Of a stretch of 64,000 nucleotides of DNA, positions 1-10,610 are shown piece after piece. The translations under genes and the position numbers were made by a program. Source of the stretch: Pseudo-nitzschia pungens (lineage: Eukaryota > Bacillariophyta > Bacillariophyceae > Bacillariales > Bacillariaceae); NCBI GenBank assembly GCA_037355855.1, contig CM074768.1:124001-188000 (forward strand), in the 5' to 3' direction. The number at the start of each line of letters is the position of its first letter. The stretch's first letter is position 1. Under the pieces are notes generated by a model. That model made no database searches. It saw only the letters and a program-made list of their open reading frames with translations, and was not told the origin of the DNA.

Positions 1-741
1 AATTAGGTTGACGGACAAAATACAATTAACAGAATAACATTCATCATCTCATTGCCTATGCGACTTCCACTGTCACCCGCCGAAGCCTATCTCTCAGGGA
101 AGTAGAAATAATTGGATGTTCAACTTTTCCCAACATTATTAGTATTGTTTCTTCTTTGAGTCGGGTTTGCCGCTAACGAATGACTTCGTGTCTTTTTCTT
201 TCAATCCTGCGTAGGTGTACCAGAAGCCAAATTTTGTGGTGGTCGAATCGGTGTGGGGCAAATAAGTGTTCTAAATGTTGATCGGAAGCTTTCAGATACT
301 CCATCGAAACAGACATCGGGTGGTAAATGTTTCATGAAAGTGTGACTCGTCGCAGCATTGCGTGATGGGAAACTATAATTATCACGGAACCACACGACTT
401 GCCTCTCCGATTGGATGATACTTTGCCCTGGGGTTCAGAAGACTCAACCGCGAGGAATGATACTACTGGTTTGGCGACGGACGCCCACGTCCGATTCCCA
501 AGTCCTGGTGGAAGGCGTTCGATTAGGAATCTTCAAGCTTGTGCTTTCACGATAGGCCACTCGGCAGCCCGCAGCCATACGCCTCGTTTGTCCACCAAAT
601 ATTCCTTGTCACGACTTCATGCACACAAATTACAACTCGACACAATCGCAAAGAGTATTGCAGACAACAACACCCCTTGCAACATCCGGATAGCATCAAC
701 CACAACCATAATCCCATCAACTACATCTGCAATCTGCCAAT
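1..741. other. Left-edge intergenic stretch
   Basis: No convincing gene. Several short overlapping open frames exist on both strands, but none has a signal peptide, a domain or a biased composition. The last part is rich in CAACAC/ACAAC and has few ATGs, as expected for the promoter and 5' leader of the secreted protein that starts at 742. Confidence 0.5.
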
Positions 742-2337
742 ATGTTCACCATCAAAAATATCTTGTTTACGTCTGCAGCCGCGGCTGCTCTCATGACAAC
801 TGCGACCGAAGCCTTCCATGACCGACGCCTAGAGACTAATCTGACAAGACGACAGAGGATCAAGCAAAAGAAGCTCGAGAAACTCAAGCAGCAACAACTC
901 GAGGAACAAAAACTCATCAATCAGCAGCCCATCGAGATCGATCCTACCAATCCTTGTCCCAACGGGAACTTCTGTCTTCCTGAGTTCACCCCTAGTGCTT
1001 CGCCCACCGTCTCCATGTCTCCGAGTTCAACCCCCTCAGATTATCCAAGCATGGAGCCTTCGGTCACTCCCTCCGACTACCCAAGTTTTGTTCCTTCCGA
1101 CCTTCCGTCGATGGACCCTTCGGTATCTCCATCCGTTGCCCCTACCACATCTCCTTCGAATTCTCCCAGTGAAGTGCCTTCCGACGCCCCCTCCATGGAA
1201 CCATCGGGCTCACCCAGTGCCAGTCCTTCCGCCTCTCCGTCGGTAGTTCCCTCAGATGGTCCCAGCATGTCCCCCAGCGCCAGTCCGTCCGCGTCCCCAA
1301 GTGCTCCTCCCAGTGATGCCCCCTCGTTCGAGCCCAGTGCCACGCCCTCGGCCGCTCCCACCGGACTCCCATCGGTAGCTCCTTCCGCAGCTCCCTCGGA
1401 TGGCCCAAGTATGGCTCCCAGTGCTTCTCCAACCGCTGCCCCTAGCGTCTTGGCGTCCGATGGTCCCACTGACCTGCCTTCCAAGGGACCTACCGCTAGC
1501 CCATCCATTGGGCCAACGGCTTCTCCTTCCGCCTCACCCACTGCCGGCCCCACATCCTCGCCATCGCAAGCTCCCTCGGTAGAGACCGATGCTCCGACCG
1601 TTTTCGTTCCCGCAATCCTTCCCACCAGCGCTTCTCCCACCGCTACTCCCACCATCTCCCCGGCCCCCACCGAGTTTGTTCCCCGCTGCAAGGTCTCCCG
1701 CAAGGGCTACGAGAGTAATGTCTTGGATGTCTTGGAGGCCATGGACAAGGGCTGGATCGAGGCCTCCTACTCCCGCAACCTCCGCTCCCTCGAGTGCGTT
1801 GACTGCGCCCACATGAACTTTATCGATTGCCGCGATATCGAGTGTGTCGACAAGGAGTCCTGCGCCGGATCGTCCTTTTCCACCTCCGGAAAGTTCAGTG
1901 GCCCCCGCGACTACTACAACGTCCGCTGCCTCGAGTCCGAGTCCTGTGAGGGAGCCACCTTCAGCGGAATCGACCGCATCACCTGCCTTGGAGACAACTC
2001 CTGCCATTCCACCCTCGTCAACACCGTCTTTGCCAAGGTCAAGGACGTGGTCTGCGTTGGAACAGCTTCATGTGTCGGTGCTGTCTTTGGACCCAACACC
2101 AGCGAGACCGACTCGGTTTCCTGCATTGGTGCCGAGTCCTGCCAGTACGCTGAGTCCTTCTGGGTTAACAAGATGACCTGCACCGGAGCCGAGTCCTGCC
2201 GAGGAGGAAAATTCTTCCTAAACACCAAAAAGTTGGAGTGTAACGGAAGCCTGGCTTGTTTGCGATCCATGCTCCAAGGCAAGAAGAAGCTACGCTGTGG
2301 AACGGCCAAGAGTTGCAAGAGTTTGGAATGGAAGTAG
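742..2337 (+). CDS. Secreted Ser/Pro-repeat protein with Cys-rich solenoid-like C-terminus
   Basis: 531 residues, single exon, not recognised as a named family. Residues 1-24 form a signal peptide (hydrophobic AAAAALM core, cut likely after TEA). A short basic/Gln-rich segment (27-62) follows, then about 230 residues of Ser-Pro repeats (PSxxPS, PSDxPSM, ASPSASPS; about 80-312). The C-terminal 185 residues carry at least eight units of the form C-x(4)-SC or close to it (ECVDKESC, RCLESESC, TCLGDNSC, VCVGTASC, SCIGAESC, TCTGAESC, ECNGSLAC, RCGTAKSC), spaced about 20-30 residues apart. Regular Cys-pair spacing suggests a disulfide-stabilised solenoid or beta-helix; that is inference. Ser/Pro linkers on secreted proteins are common in diatoms and suggest an extracellular or wall role, probably glycosylated. 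The first ATG of the frame directly precedes the signal peptide, so the start is secure. Confidence 0.88.
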   Translation: MFTIKNILFTSAAAAALMTTATEAFHDRRLETNLTRRQRIKQKKLEKLKQQQLEEQKLINQQPIEIDPTNPCPNGNFCLPEFTPSASPTVSMSPSSTPSDYPSMEPSVTPSDYPSFVPSDLPSMDPSVSPSVAPTTSPSNSPSEVPSDAPSMEPSGSPSASPSASPSVVPSDGPSMSPSASPSASPSAPPSDAPSFEPSATPSAAPTGLPSVAPSAAPSDGPSMAPSASPTAAPSVLASDGPTDLPSKGPTASPSIGPTASPSASPTAGPTSSPSQAPSVETDAPTVFVPAILPTSASPTATPTISPAPTEFVPRCKVSRKGYESNVLDVLEAMDKGWIEASYSRNLRSLECVDCAHMNFIDCRDIECVDKESCAGSSFSTSGKFSGPRDYYNVRCLESESCEGATFSGIDRITCLGDNSCHSTLVNTVFAKVKDVVCVGTASCVGAVFGPNTSETDSVSCIGAESCQYAESFWVNKMTCTGAESCRGGKFFLNTKKLECNGSLACLRSMLQGKKKLRCGTAKSCKSLEWK

Positions 2338-3232
2338 AGCAGATCCTATGACGCGACGATAGACTCGGGGAAACGCAAGAGAAAGAAGAACTTCGATCTT
2401 CATTTCGACTACTACACATCAACCTACCTACCATCCAGCACACTTTATGTCTGAACACAACGTGTTCCCAACACACCTATTCACCATGTCAAGGACTTTC
2501 CGTACGCGCATCTGCTCGTACGAAAGCAAGAGTTTACCCATCTACTAGTATTTTCTAATAGATTAATTAGATATCGATATTATCATTACTTTTCAGCCAA
2601 AACCAAACTTCAGCCAAATTTAGCACAGCGTACCGGCACAGTAGAATGCGTGCACAGGGTTAGCAATCGAGATCTTCCAAACGAAAATTTTCGTGAGCGA
2701 ACGGAAGAAAATGAGTGAGCGGTCTCCATTCTACCTGTTCCTATGTGCTGTCGTTATTGTATTGACCAAGATAGATTCAATACATCAAAACAATTTAAAT
2801 GTTTGCTTGGCATATATACATTCGGTTCTTTCTCACCAGCTTTCTTCTGAAAATTGTATACTATACACTAATAGTTGGTGTTACTTAAAGCGTCCCTAGT
2901 ACTCGTATCTTTGGTGGCGGAAGGCGATGCTGCAAATCTATCTCTTTGCGTTGCGCTCCCGTGCTGCGCTACGGTAGCGCTTTTACAACACAATTGTTTA
3001 GTCTAAACTATTACAGTATACGGTAATTACCCGCAGACTCTGATGGACTTCTCCCGGCAAAGTTTTTGCTTCTGCTGGATTGCAACACTGTGTTGTATGA
3101 ATGCCGCAATTCGTGTTCTGTTTATCCGTTCCATCACTTCCAGCGCGCGACGGTACGAAAAACAAATACCTGCGTCGATTTCCATGCACTACAAGCAAAA
3201 GGATGGATCGATATTATAGTGCCGCCCACTCA
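2338..3232. other. Intergenic stretch between convergent genes
   Basis: Shared 3' flank of the secreted protein (+) and the plastid-type protein (-). AT-rich, with one TACTAGTA patch near 2545-2575. I see no gene, RNA or long repeat. Confidence 0.5.
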
Positions 3233-4255
3233 CTAGCTGTCGAAGACCTCTTCCAGGCGACTCCCGGATGATTTCTGGTTTTTCTTCTTGTCCTTCCGTG
3301 CCGCCGATTCCCGCCGCTTGTAGGTAAATCCCTGAGGATTCCAGTCCGGACGGAACCCAAAGGAACCCGGCGCGGCCCTCGCCAGATCCTCTTTCGGTGC
3401 ACGGTCCACAACGGAGAGCTTGCAGGCTTCCGCCGTCTCGGCGTTGAGGGGTCCGTCGGTCTCCTCTCCCATCGTTATGCTAGCCGGCTCGATAAACCCA
3501 AGCTCGAGGGCCCGGGCTCCCGCCTTGCCCTTGGCGAGGAGCTCGCGGCGCATGTGGACGGCCGTCCACAGGATCAGTCCCTTTTGCAGCGACAAGGAGG
3601 CGGAGAGCGGGGTGTCCTCCGACGTACAGACCTTGCCAATCCGGAACCAACCGGTTTCCGTCTTGTCGTTGTCGGAGTTCGAGTTGGAATCCGAGTCGGA
3701 ATCCGAGTCGGAATCCGATCCGCCGCACCGCACGAAGACATCGACTACCTGGAAGTGTTCGTAGTCGTCGTCCTCGGGATCGCCGAGGGGCCGAATTTCC
3801 AGGTCCGTGATCGACGCAAAGGTGTCCCATTGTGTTTCGAGGGAATCCTTGTCGGCCGGGATGGGGTTGGCGGCAGCTGCTGCCCCGGATTCGTCGGCAC
3901 TGCTCCTGCCTCCAAAGCCTCCTCCTGTTCCTTTTCCACTCCTGTTGCTGCTTTTCTTTTTGGACTTCTTTCCGGCCTTTTTCTTGGAGGCCATCCGCAG
4001 TTGCGTCGTGCTCGTGGTGGTTTCCATTTCGGCCCAAACATGCCGATAGATCTCGCTCGTACCAATCGCGTTTTTCACGGGACCTACGAATGGAACGAAT
4101 GCTTTTGTCGCCTTTATTGCAAGCGCTGCTGCGAGCAAAACAGAGAGCTGCAAGGCGGACCGGTGGGCTCTCCTTGTTTCGGTTGCACATCCGCTACAAC
4201 GCGTATTGCAAGGACTGTGGCCGTTTCGGATTGGGCGGTTCTGCGGAAGATTCAT
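3233..4255 (-). CDS. Predicted plastid-targeted protein, unknown function
   Basis: 340 residues, single exon as drawn. A hydrophobic segment (about 34-50) ends in KAFVP at 51-55, a variant of the AFAP-type motif that in diatoms marks the junction of signal and transit peptide, so import into the complex plastid is likely. The roughly 33 residues ahead of the hydrophobic core are unusually long, so a missed 5' exon or different start is possible. After a Lys-rich tract comes a Ser-Asp run (about 179-197) interrupting what looks like a folded domain: WDTFASITDLEIRPLGD before it, and GWFRIGKVCTSED with SLQKGLILWTAVHMRREL after it. The C-terminus is basic. I do not recognise the domain. The Ser-Asp run is encoded by a GAATCC/GAGTCG hexamer array and may vary in length between alleles. 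Confidence 0.8.
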   Translation of the reverse strand: MNLPQNRPIRNGHSPCNTRCSGCATETRRAHRSALQLSVLLAAALAIKATKAFVPFVGPVKNAIGTSEIYRHVWAEMETTTSTTQLRMASKKKAGKKSKKKSSNRSGKGTGGGFGGRSSADESGAAAAANPIPADKDSLETQWDTFASITDLEIRPLGDPEDDDYEHFQVVDVFVRCGGSDSDSDSDSDSNSNSDNDKTETGWFRIGKVCTSEDTPLSASLSLQKGLILWTAVHMRRELLAKGKAGARALELGFIEPASITMGEETDGPLNAETAEACKLSVVDRAPKEDLARAAPGSFGFRPDWNPQGFTYKRRESAARKDKKKNQKSSGSRLEEVFDS

Positions 4256-6369
4256 CTGGTTCCTGAATTCGTTCGGTTTGCACGGATTGTTTTTGCAATA
4301 AACTCGTCTCCTTTCTGTTCGTCACTCGATACAGTACGATAATCTTATCGTTACATTATTTGTCACGGACAGACAAAGCACCAACTAATGCAACCTAAAC
4401 GACAAAGAACGGAGTCAGTAACTGCAAAATTGGTGTTTCGGTTGTCACAACATGTCGGATGTCATAACTAACTTACTTACTTGTACTTGTACCGGTACTT
4501 GAACTGGTAACTTACTCGTAGAGAAGGCCATCGGACTCGCAAAAGATACACGTGTTTTGTTTTCTTTGATGGATTTTTGATTGGGTTGGTAAGTTAACTT
4601 ACCGGTAAGTTACGTGTAACCTTAACCTTACCTGTACAGTAAAAATCTTACTACGTACTAAGATTTAGGAGGCAGGGTTGGTCGGCATTATTTCCCAGAA
4701 GGTCCGCGTGACTTGGTTTGCGAGATTCAAGATTGATCTCGGAACAAATATAAATTCCCATAGGCTCTTTCTGAAATTTGAATCGAACCAATCGAATCAA
4801 TAGTAATAACTCGTGATGGACAAAATCCTCAGCTTTTTGGGTATCCTATGGGATAATCTTACCCCGGCGCCGTCTCGGGTGTACGTGTTGGGTTGTTTGT
4901 GTGTGGAGTGGAGGTGTGTGGCTGGGGAAAAGGGATAAGTTTTGTTGATCCGCTCCCACAGGGAACAGCACTCGTCCTTATTGTCGTCGGCTTGGTGTTG
5001 GCCAAGGGACAATGAGGTGAGCAGATGGGGAAGGCATCGTCCTGCACCTCCGTGCCCGGTAGCGGCTGCGTACCTTGTGCAGGCACCGCGTTGTGCCCGT
5101 CTACGGTGCGCGCGCTGTTGGCCCTCTTGTGACACTTACCTACCTACCATTGGGACCTTCCTCACATACGTCATAGTGCTCGTCACGGCGCGCGCGGCAA
5201 GTTCACAGGTGGTGTGCGTGGAGGTGCGGGCGTGTCCCCACCCGCATCCTGCAGTTGCGGTGACCTGTGTCTTCTTGCCCAACAGTTTGTAAGATTAATA
5301 AGATTAACGGAACACAACATCAAAATGATTGACTGTTGACGAAGAGTTGAAGATGGGGGGAATTATTCATTCGATTACGGCCAGTACGAGTAAGGTTACC
5401 GGTAACTTACTGTAGTAGAATCAGCCACTGAAAAATACAGTTTTCAGAATTGACCATGTTCATGGAAAGAGATGGCATGAGTCCTGGTATTGGTGAAAGG
5501 GATCGAGTAGTAGTACTACCAGTTACGAAGAAGTTGGATGGAACCATTCCCACCAGCACAGAAAAACTTTCTTGGATCCAGGATGAGGATGGCTAATCTT
5601 ACGTGCTTGCGTAACGGACAGATACCTTACTCACAACGGCTCTGTGTCAACCGATTTTCCTTTTTTTTCGCTTGAATTCAAATGCCATGCCTGTCGTTGT
5701 TTGACTTTTGAGTCAGTTGGTGAGCCCCCACAGTAAGGTAAGATCTTACCACATGGTTGCTAAAGGAAACAGAACGTCTTTCTAACGCCTGGAAATTCAA
5801 AAACCGACGGAGAAGAAAGGATTGATGGTTCATTAGTAAATCTTACGTAACATACTGGTAATTAACCTTACCCGTAACGAAGACATTCGATCATCCGCCA
5901 AGAACCAAGAACCATCTGATCAGTGATTTGGAATGGACCAATCAAAAAAACTATTCCAACATGCCGAAAACGGGGTTCAGTGTTGGGCGAAACCGCGCTT
6001 CCGGAGCCGTTCTTTTCCGTTTTTTTGTGCTTGGTCGGTCTTGCGCGAATAATACCATGAGCTTTTTACACCAACATTTAAATTTCGGATTGGGCTTGCG
6101 CGCGCGGGGTGAAAAAAGGATACTTTTTTCCAAACGGCAGAATGTGTCGTTGATGCTTGACACCAACGTCCCATCGCCAAGTCTCATCTACCCCGTTCTT
6201 TTGGAATTTTGATCTTCCGATCTTGGTTTCCAGAACAATCCGCATTGGACTCACAATCTCGACCCTGTCACAACTTCGAACCAACGGACAAACCACCAAA
6301 TCCAATCTTCTCTTTGAACCTTGCAGCGAAAGCAGCAGCAACAAAAATTTTCAACACCACTCTACTACC
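4256..6369. other. Intergenic stretch between divergent plastid-protein genes
   Basis: Upstream region for the genes on both sides. It holds many words of the GTAAGGTTAC/ACCGGTAAC type (for example 4470-4660, 5385-5420, 5730-5750, 5840-5880). A more GC-rich island lies at about 4980-5280 with short open frames on both strands but no recognisable protein. The last 150 bases are probably the 5' leader of the gene at 6370. Confidence 0.5.
5391..5410. repeat. Example of the dispersed near-palindromic GTAAGGTTAC-type motif
   Basis: The 20 bases taaggttaccggtaacttac are an almost perfect inverted repeat centred on ACCGGT. The same word, whole or in halves, recurs across nearly all intergenic DNA here but hardly at all in the coding exons. 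Confidence 0.7.
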
Positions 6370-7479
6370 ATGAAGATCGCAAACCACCTTTTCACTCTGT
6401 TCGTTGCCCAACAGGCTCTTTCGTCTTCGGCCTTTGCTCCTGTCCACAACATCCGCAGTACCACAACTGCGTTAAACTACAAAATCAACGAGAGCGAAAA
6501 GTTCCAACGGGAGCAGCTCACCGACTCCACCGATCTCCAGGCTCTGCGACATGTTTTGAAGAAGGGAAAAGGCGTTTCTGAATCCCCCCCCGTTAAGGCG
6601 GAAGTTGGGGGACTCAAGAAGTTTGACCTCGCCGCCGCAAAGAAGGCCCGCGAGCCCAAGAACCTCGGAGCTGTACGTGGTGCGTTCGAGTCTTTGGCCT
6701 CCTCGCAGTCGGTGAAGAAAATCCAGGGAGGAAAGTGCCTCAAGACATGGAACATCATGAACAACTCGATTGACCGCGTCTCCGTCATGCTTAATAACGA
6801 AGGTGTTCCTTTGTCGGCACAGGTTGAGGTCTGGCAGGGACCCGAGTCCACCCCCATGAAGGTCCAAATCGCATCCGATGATGGCTACACCTACCCCTTC
6901 TCTGCTGTCCTGGAAACTCCCAACACCCACAACTCGGTTGCCGTGAAGAACATGTCTCCTATGGAGTTCCCAATGGGAGCCTGCGTCGTTGCCGATGTCG
7001 AGGACGCTAGAGCTGGTGGTGGCAAGCAAGCCGGTCAGGGTGCCGTTGTCCAAGCATTGGCCGATTTGGGTGAACCCTTCCTCATTCACGGAAGCAACGG
7101 AGTCGAATCGTTCCAGTTTGCGGAAAGCGTGGAATCCATCCAGCTTCACCTGCAGACCGATGGACGCCCTCTTCACGCCCGTGTCGAGCTCATCCAGGGA
7201 TCCGATGACAGCAAGCAAGTCATCGACATCATGTCTGAGAACGGATTGGAACAACCATTCTTTGCCGTTATCGACACACCCACTCTTTCCATGGGAGCCG
7301 GTGCCACTGTCCGAGTTGTCAACACGGCACCTTCCACTGTCTTCCCCCTGACTGCTATCGTCGAACCCTACCTTGTCACCGACGACTACGTGCCTCCCGA
7401 AAACCCCAAGGTTGGAGTCGACAAGTCGGAGGACCTCTTCTTTTTGACCACCGACGACGACAACAACTGCTTCATCTGA
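6370..7479 (+). CDS. Predicted plastid-targeted protein with two internal repeats
   Basis: 369 residues. The frame is open further upstream, but the start is set at 6370 because it places a signal peptide (KIANHLFTLFVAQQALSSS) immediately before AFAP at 21-24, the hallmark bipartite plastid leader of diatoms. The body contains two related segments of about 85 residues, roughly 123-205 and 243-332. They share the pattern V-x-L-x(4)-G-x-PL-x-A-x-VE-x-x-QG, later P-F-x-A-V-x-(D/E)-TP, and a closing FP. Their alternating hydrophobic pattern suggests beta-sandwich domains. Family not recognised. It ends in an acidic tail (TTDDDNNCFI). Codon use is strongly biased toward C-ending codons, which suggests high expression. 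A location in the plastid stroma or thylakoid is inference. Confidence 0.87.
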   Translation: MKIANHLFTLFVAQQALSSSAFAPVHNIRSTTTALNYKINESEKFQREQLTDSTDLQALRHVLKKGKGVSESPPVKAEVGGLKKFDLAAAKKAREPKNLGAVRGAFESLASSQSVKKIQGGKCLKTWNIMNNSIDRVSVMLNNEGVPLSAQVEVWQGPESTPMKVQIASDDGYTYPFSAVLETPNTHNSVAVKNMSPMEFPMGACVVADVEDARAGGGKQAGQGAVVQALADLGEPFLIHGSNGVESFQFAESVESIQLHLQTDGRPLHARVELIQGSDDSKQVIDIMSENGLEQPFFAVIDTPTLSMGAGATVRVVNTAPSTVFPLTAIVEPYLVTDDYVPPENPKVGVDKSEDLFFLTTDDDNNCFI

Positions 7480-7856
7480 ACAATGTCTCTGGGATCAAAA
7501 CATTGCTACTCATCAACGATGACAATCTAGTGATGAATCATCGAACGCAGCAGGTAAGCACAAACCAATGACCAAGGTTTGTGCCTCCCCAGCGCGACGA
7601 CCACAAAACAGCAAACGCAACAAATCACAAACCGCGTTGTACATTATGTAACACCTTTACTGTAATAGAAAATCTATTGCTTTCCAACAACCAGAATCTT
7701 GCTTTGAATTTAAAACTATTTAAGATAGGAGTAATCTATGACACCACAATGATTGACACGTCTAGAATATAGCGACGAAATTCTTCGTACCAATAAATTT
7801 GATCACTGAAGGAATCAACTCCGAACGTACAAGATGGATTGCTGATGACTGATCGG
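7480..7856. other. Intergenic stretch between convergent genes
   Basis: Shared 3' flank, AT-rich. I see no gene or repeat. Confidence 0.5.
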
Positions 7857-8333
7857 CTACAATTCGTCCTCGAATCGCTCGAGAGATCCAGATTTTCTCC
7901 CGAGTTCCTCGTCCCATTCCATGTCGCCGGCATCGTCGCCGGAGCCATTCGTTTTTTTTTCGCCGTTGTAACTGCTGTTTTGGTCGATGTGGTCGCCGTT
8001 GCCCAGAATCAGCTCGGCACTGACAAAGCGCCTCCAGCACCCGTTCAAAATATTGAGCATGTTGTAGGTCCCGTCGTCGTTGAGGCCCACGATAACGCCA
8101 AAGTCGGGCAGGCTATCGTTGGGATTGCGGGCCATCACCTCGACGGTCTCTCCCACAGTCCAACGATGGGTGGGATGAGCGTGAGCGTGAGCATGACTCT
8201 GCTTGGTCTTGTTGTGATTGCCAAACAGCTTCTCGGAGGGTGTTCGTGGTGTTCCCGCGGACGTTGAAGCGGTGGATGATGTTGGTGGTTGGCCCTGGCG
8301 AGTGACCTGGGCAGATTTGGCGGCAGCAATCAT
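7857..8333 (-). CDS. Small protein with SH3/Tudor-like barrel segment
   Basis: 158 residues. The N-terminal 55 residues are low complexity (Ser/Thr/Pro, then a His-Ala repeat AHAHAHAH). Residues about 57-110 look like a small beta barrel: RWTVGETVEVMARN, then FGVIVGLNDDGTYNM and a closing RRFVSAELIL. This resembles Tudor/KOW/SH3-like barrels that bind peptides, histone tails or RNA; the assignment rests on pattern only. The C-terminus is acidic and disordered. The GC-rich coding frame stands out from its AT-rich surroundings, which supports a real gene. A 5' exon upstream cannot be excluded. The His-Ala run comes from a GAGCGT hexamer repeat. Confidence 0.65.
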   Translation of the reverse strand: MIAAAKSAQVTRQGQPPTSSTASTSAGTPRTPSEKLFGNHNKTKQSHAHAHAHPTHRWTVGETVEVMARNPNDSLPDFGVIVGLNDDGTYNMLNILNGCWRRFVSAELILGNGDHIDQNSSYNGEKKTNGSGDDAGDMEWDEELGRKSGSLERFEDEL

Positions 8334-10610
8334 TATTTGAGGGGGGGATGGCAGCGATGGAATCGGGGACGCTGTAACAAGACCGTCGGTGGATGGATCG
8401 CGTTGGGAACAGAATCAACGCACAACGCGAGAGCTGTCGGGAAAAGGAGATCTGTTCTGTTTCGTCTCGTCTCGTCTCGTCTCGTCTCAAAAGAATGGAA
8501 TCAATCCTACCCCGATGCAATTTTTTGACGGAACGCAAGCAATCACTGTTTCGGGCGGTGAGGTCCTGCCCCGGTCGGTTTGCATTCGATTCGTATGGTT
8601 CGCAATCGGTTCTGATAGTTCATCACAATCGTATACTCAACAATCTTATCATGACAAACACTCCGGTCGGCATACCAAAAAACTTCTCTTGCCACGACAC
8701 AAATGGTGGCACAAGTAATAACGATGACAGCAAAAATAAATGGCTGCAATCGTTGGCATTTTCACCAACAATTTGCCACGATCCATACAACCCAACCCAA
8801 CCCAACCCAATCATGGGATTGGCAGACACGATGCCCCGGGGCGTGGAAGCTCCGACCAATCCAGACGATTGGAATCGTTGCAACTCAAGCCGAAACCGTG
8901 CAATGCCCAAACCACGGAACCCTAATCCGATCCGATTCGCTCAAACACTGCAATCCACGATGTCCGACGAGTGTTCCGCTCACCCCATGCAAGGCCTTCA
9001 ACCAATCCCGACCATTTCCAGAACGGTGCTGCTGCCAAATCAAAACACTTTTGGCGTGGGCCAGTAACGTACTAACCTTATCTATCAGTGCTCCACGCTG
9101 TCGAGGTTGCCTGCCGGCATCCTCGTTCCGCACCAGCAATAGCGGGGAGTCAAGGCATACCTTGGAGACAGTACCACACACGCACACCTGGTGGATTGAT
9201 GAATTATTCATTCTTCCCTAGTACTAGTATCGCGGGGGGTCCGTCTCGTTCCATTCGCTCCGCTACAGTATTACTTCGTACGAAGTAAGTTAGGTACGTG
9301 TAGTACGTAATTTAGTAACCTTACTTACTGGTAACTTTATTCAAAACATCATGGTATTACAGTAATCTTCCATTTCGGTTGAAGCACGTCCAACAGTACG
9401 GGTCATGAGTTGTGTCCAGGAAAACCGATCAATGACTCATCGAGCGACATCAGCTTAATTGTTTTTCCCCCAAGGGGTTAATTCTAAAACATTCCGTTTG
9501 CGGTCCGTTAATTCTTCGATGACGCACAGCATTTGTTGGGCTTCATTTGCTCTTTTCCTAGCTCGTATTTCGAATCGTGGTCACACACAGGCGAGATCTT
9601 CGACCAAAAATCTCGTTCCAACAGACGACGCCAAATTTTTGTATCTTCAAGTGCTTAATTGAGCGTTAATCGTACAAGTGATACTCCCAATGCTGCTCTG
9701 GCGTTGGAGGGTCACGTCCGATCCTTCGTACTGGTACAAATACTTCGTAAGTCTTACATACTACTTCTTACGCACGACACGAAATGACATGAAAATTAGA
9801 CTAAAGTTCATGAAAGGAAACGAAACACCGAACCAAAGTACGAGCTACCGTACGAGTACGAGTACGAGCACCGTACAAACACCATTCGTTCCACCAAAAG
9901 GTCGAGGCCACGAAGACGAGAGCCAGAAAACAATTAGTACTAGTACTACTTGCTTCCCCTGTCCGGAAGCCAACGGCTGCATTGTAATTTTGGCCGGATC
10001 AAAAATTTTGACGACGGCAACACCACAGAGTGTCTTGGAATGATGTTCTCCGAAGCATTCTTCATCGACGTAGGAACACGAGTACGAGTACGAGTAGCTC
10101 TACCACCAGTACCAGTACCAGCACTAGCACTGCGACAGGATGCGCTGCGATGCGATGCGATGCGATGGGACAGCAACCTTACGCACTCGTACAGGTAAAT
10201 CTTACACTACATACGATGAATGCCTCCATTCCTGTCAAACCGTGGCACGCAGAACGGACAAGAAGATTGCATTCTTTCGCATATACTACGGCATTATTGT
10301 CGAACGATCGGCGCAAAAAGCCAACCCCTATCCAGCGAGGAAGCCGATTGTGTTCGCAGGGAACGGAATCTTCCGTCTCCCTCGTTCGTTTTGCCCTTAA
10401 CCTATCTCCCCACTTCATCCCCAACCATTGTACAAGACTCGCCTGTTACTAGTAGTATCATCGACGCCGATCTTTTCACAATTTTTGGGGACCACAGCCT
10501 GCCACTAATCATCGAGACGAAAGACAAAACGCAGGGCTAAGCCAAGGGCGGGCCAGAGGCGAACAGGAATACAAAACCAGGTCGAACCAACTCAAGATCT
10601 CTAACCCAGC
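8334..10610. other. Intergenic stretch upstream of the first HSF-type gene
   Basis: No supported gene. One 224-codon + frame (8393-9067) starts upstream of and runs through a pentamer repeat, and lacks domain or composition signals. The stretch holds pentamer microsatellites (TCGTC near 8461-8488, CCAAC near 8790-8812, GCGAT near 10140-10166), GTACGAGTACGAG runs (9839-9872, 10078-10097), and GTAAGGTTAC-type words (9290-9345, 10170-10205). Confidence 0.5.
8461..8488. repeat. (TCGTC)n pentamer microsatellite
   Basis: Five or so units of TCGTC about 130 bases upstream of the small (-)-strand protein, likely in its promoter or 5' leader. Confidence 0.8.

Noticed and set aside
1077..1703. 208-codon minus-strand frame rich in Gly, Glu and Ala
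   Set aside because: Complement of the Ser/Pro repeats of the secreted protein.
8393..9067. 224-codon + frame upstream of the first HSF-type gene
   Set aside because: Crosses a TCGTC microsatellite and has no domain, signal or coherent composition.
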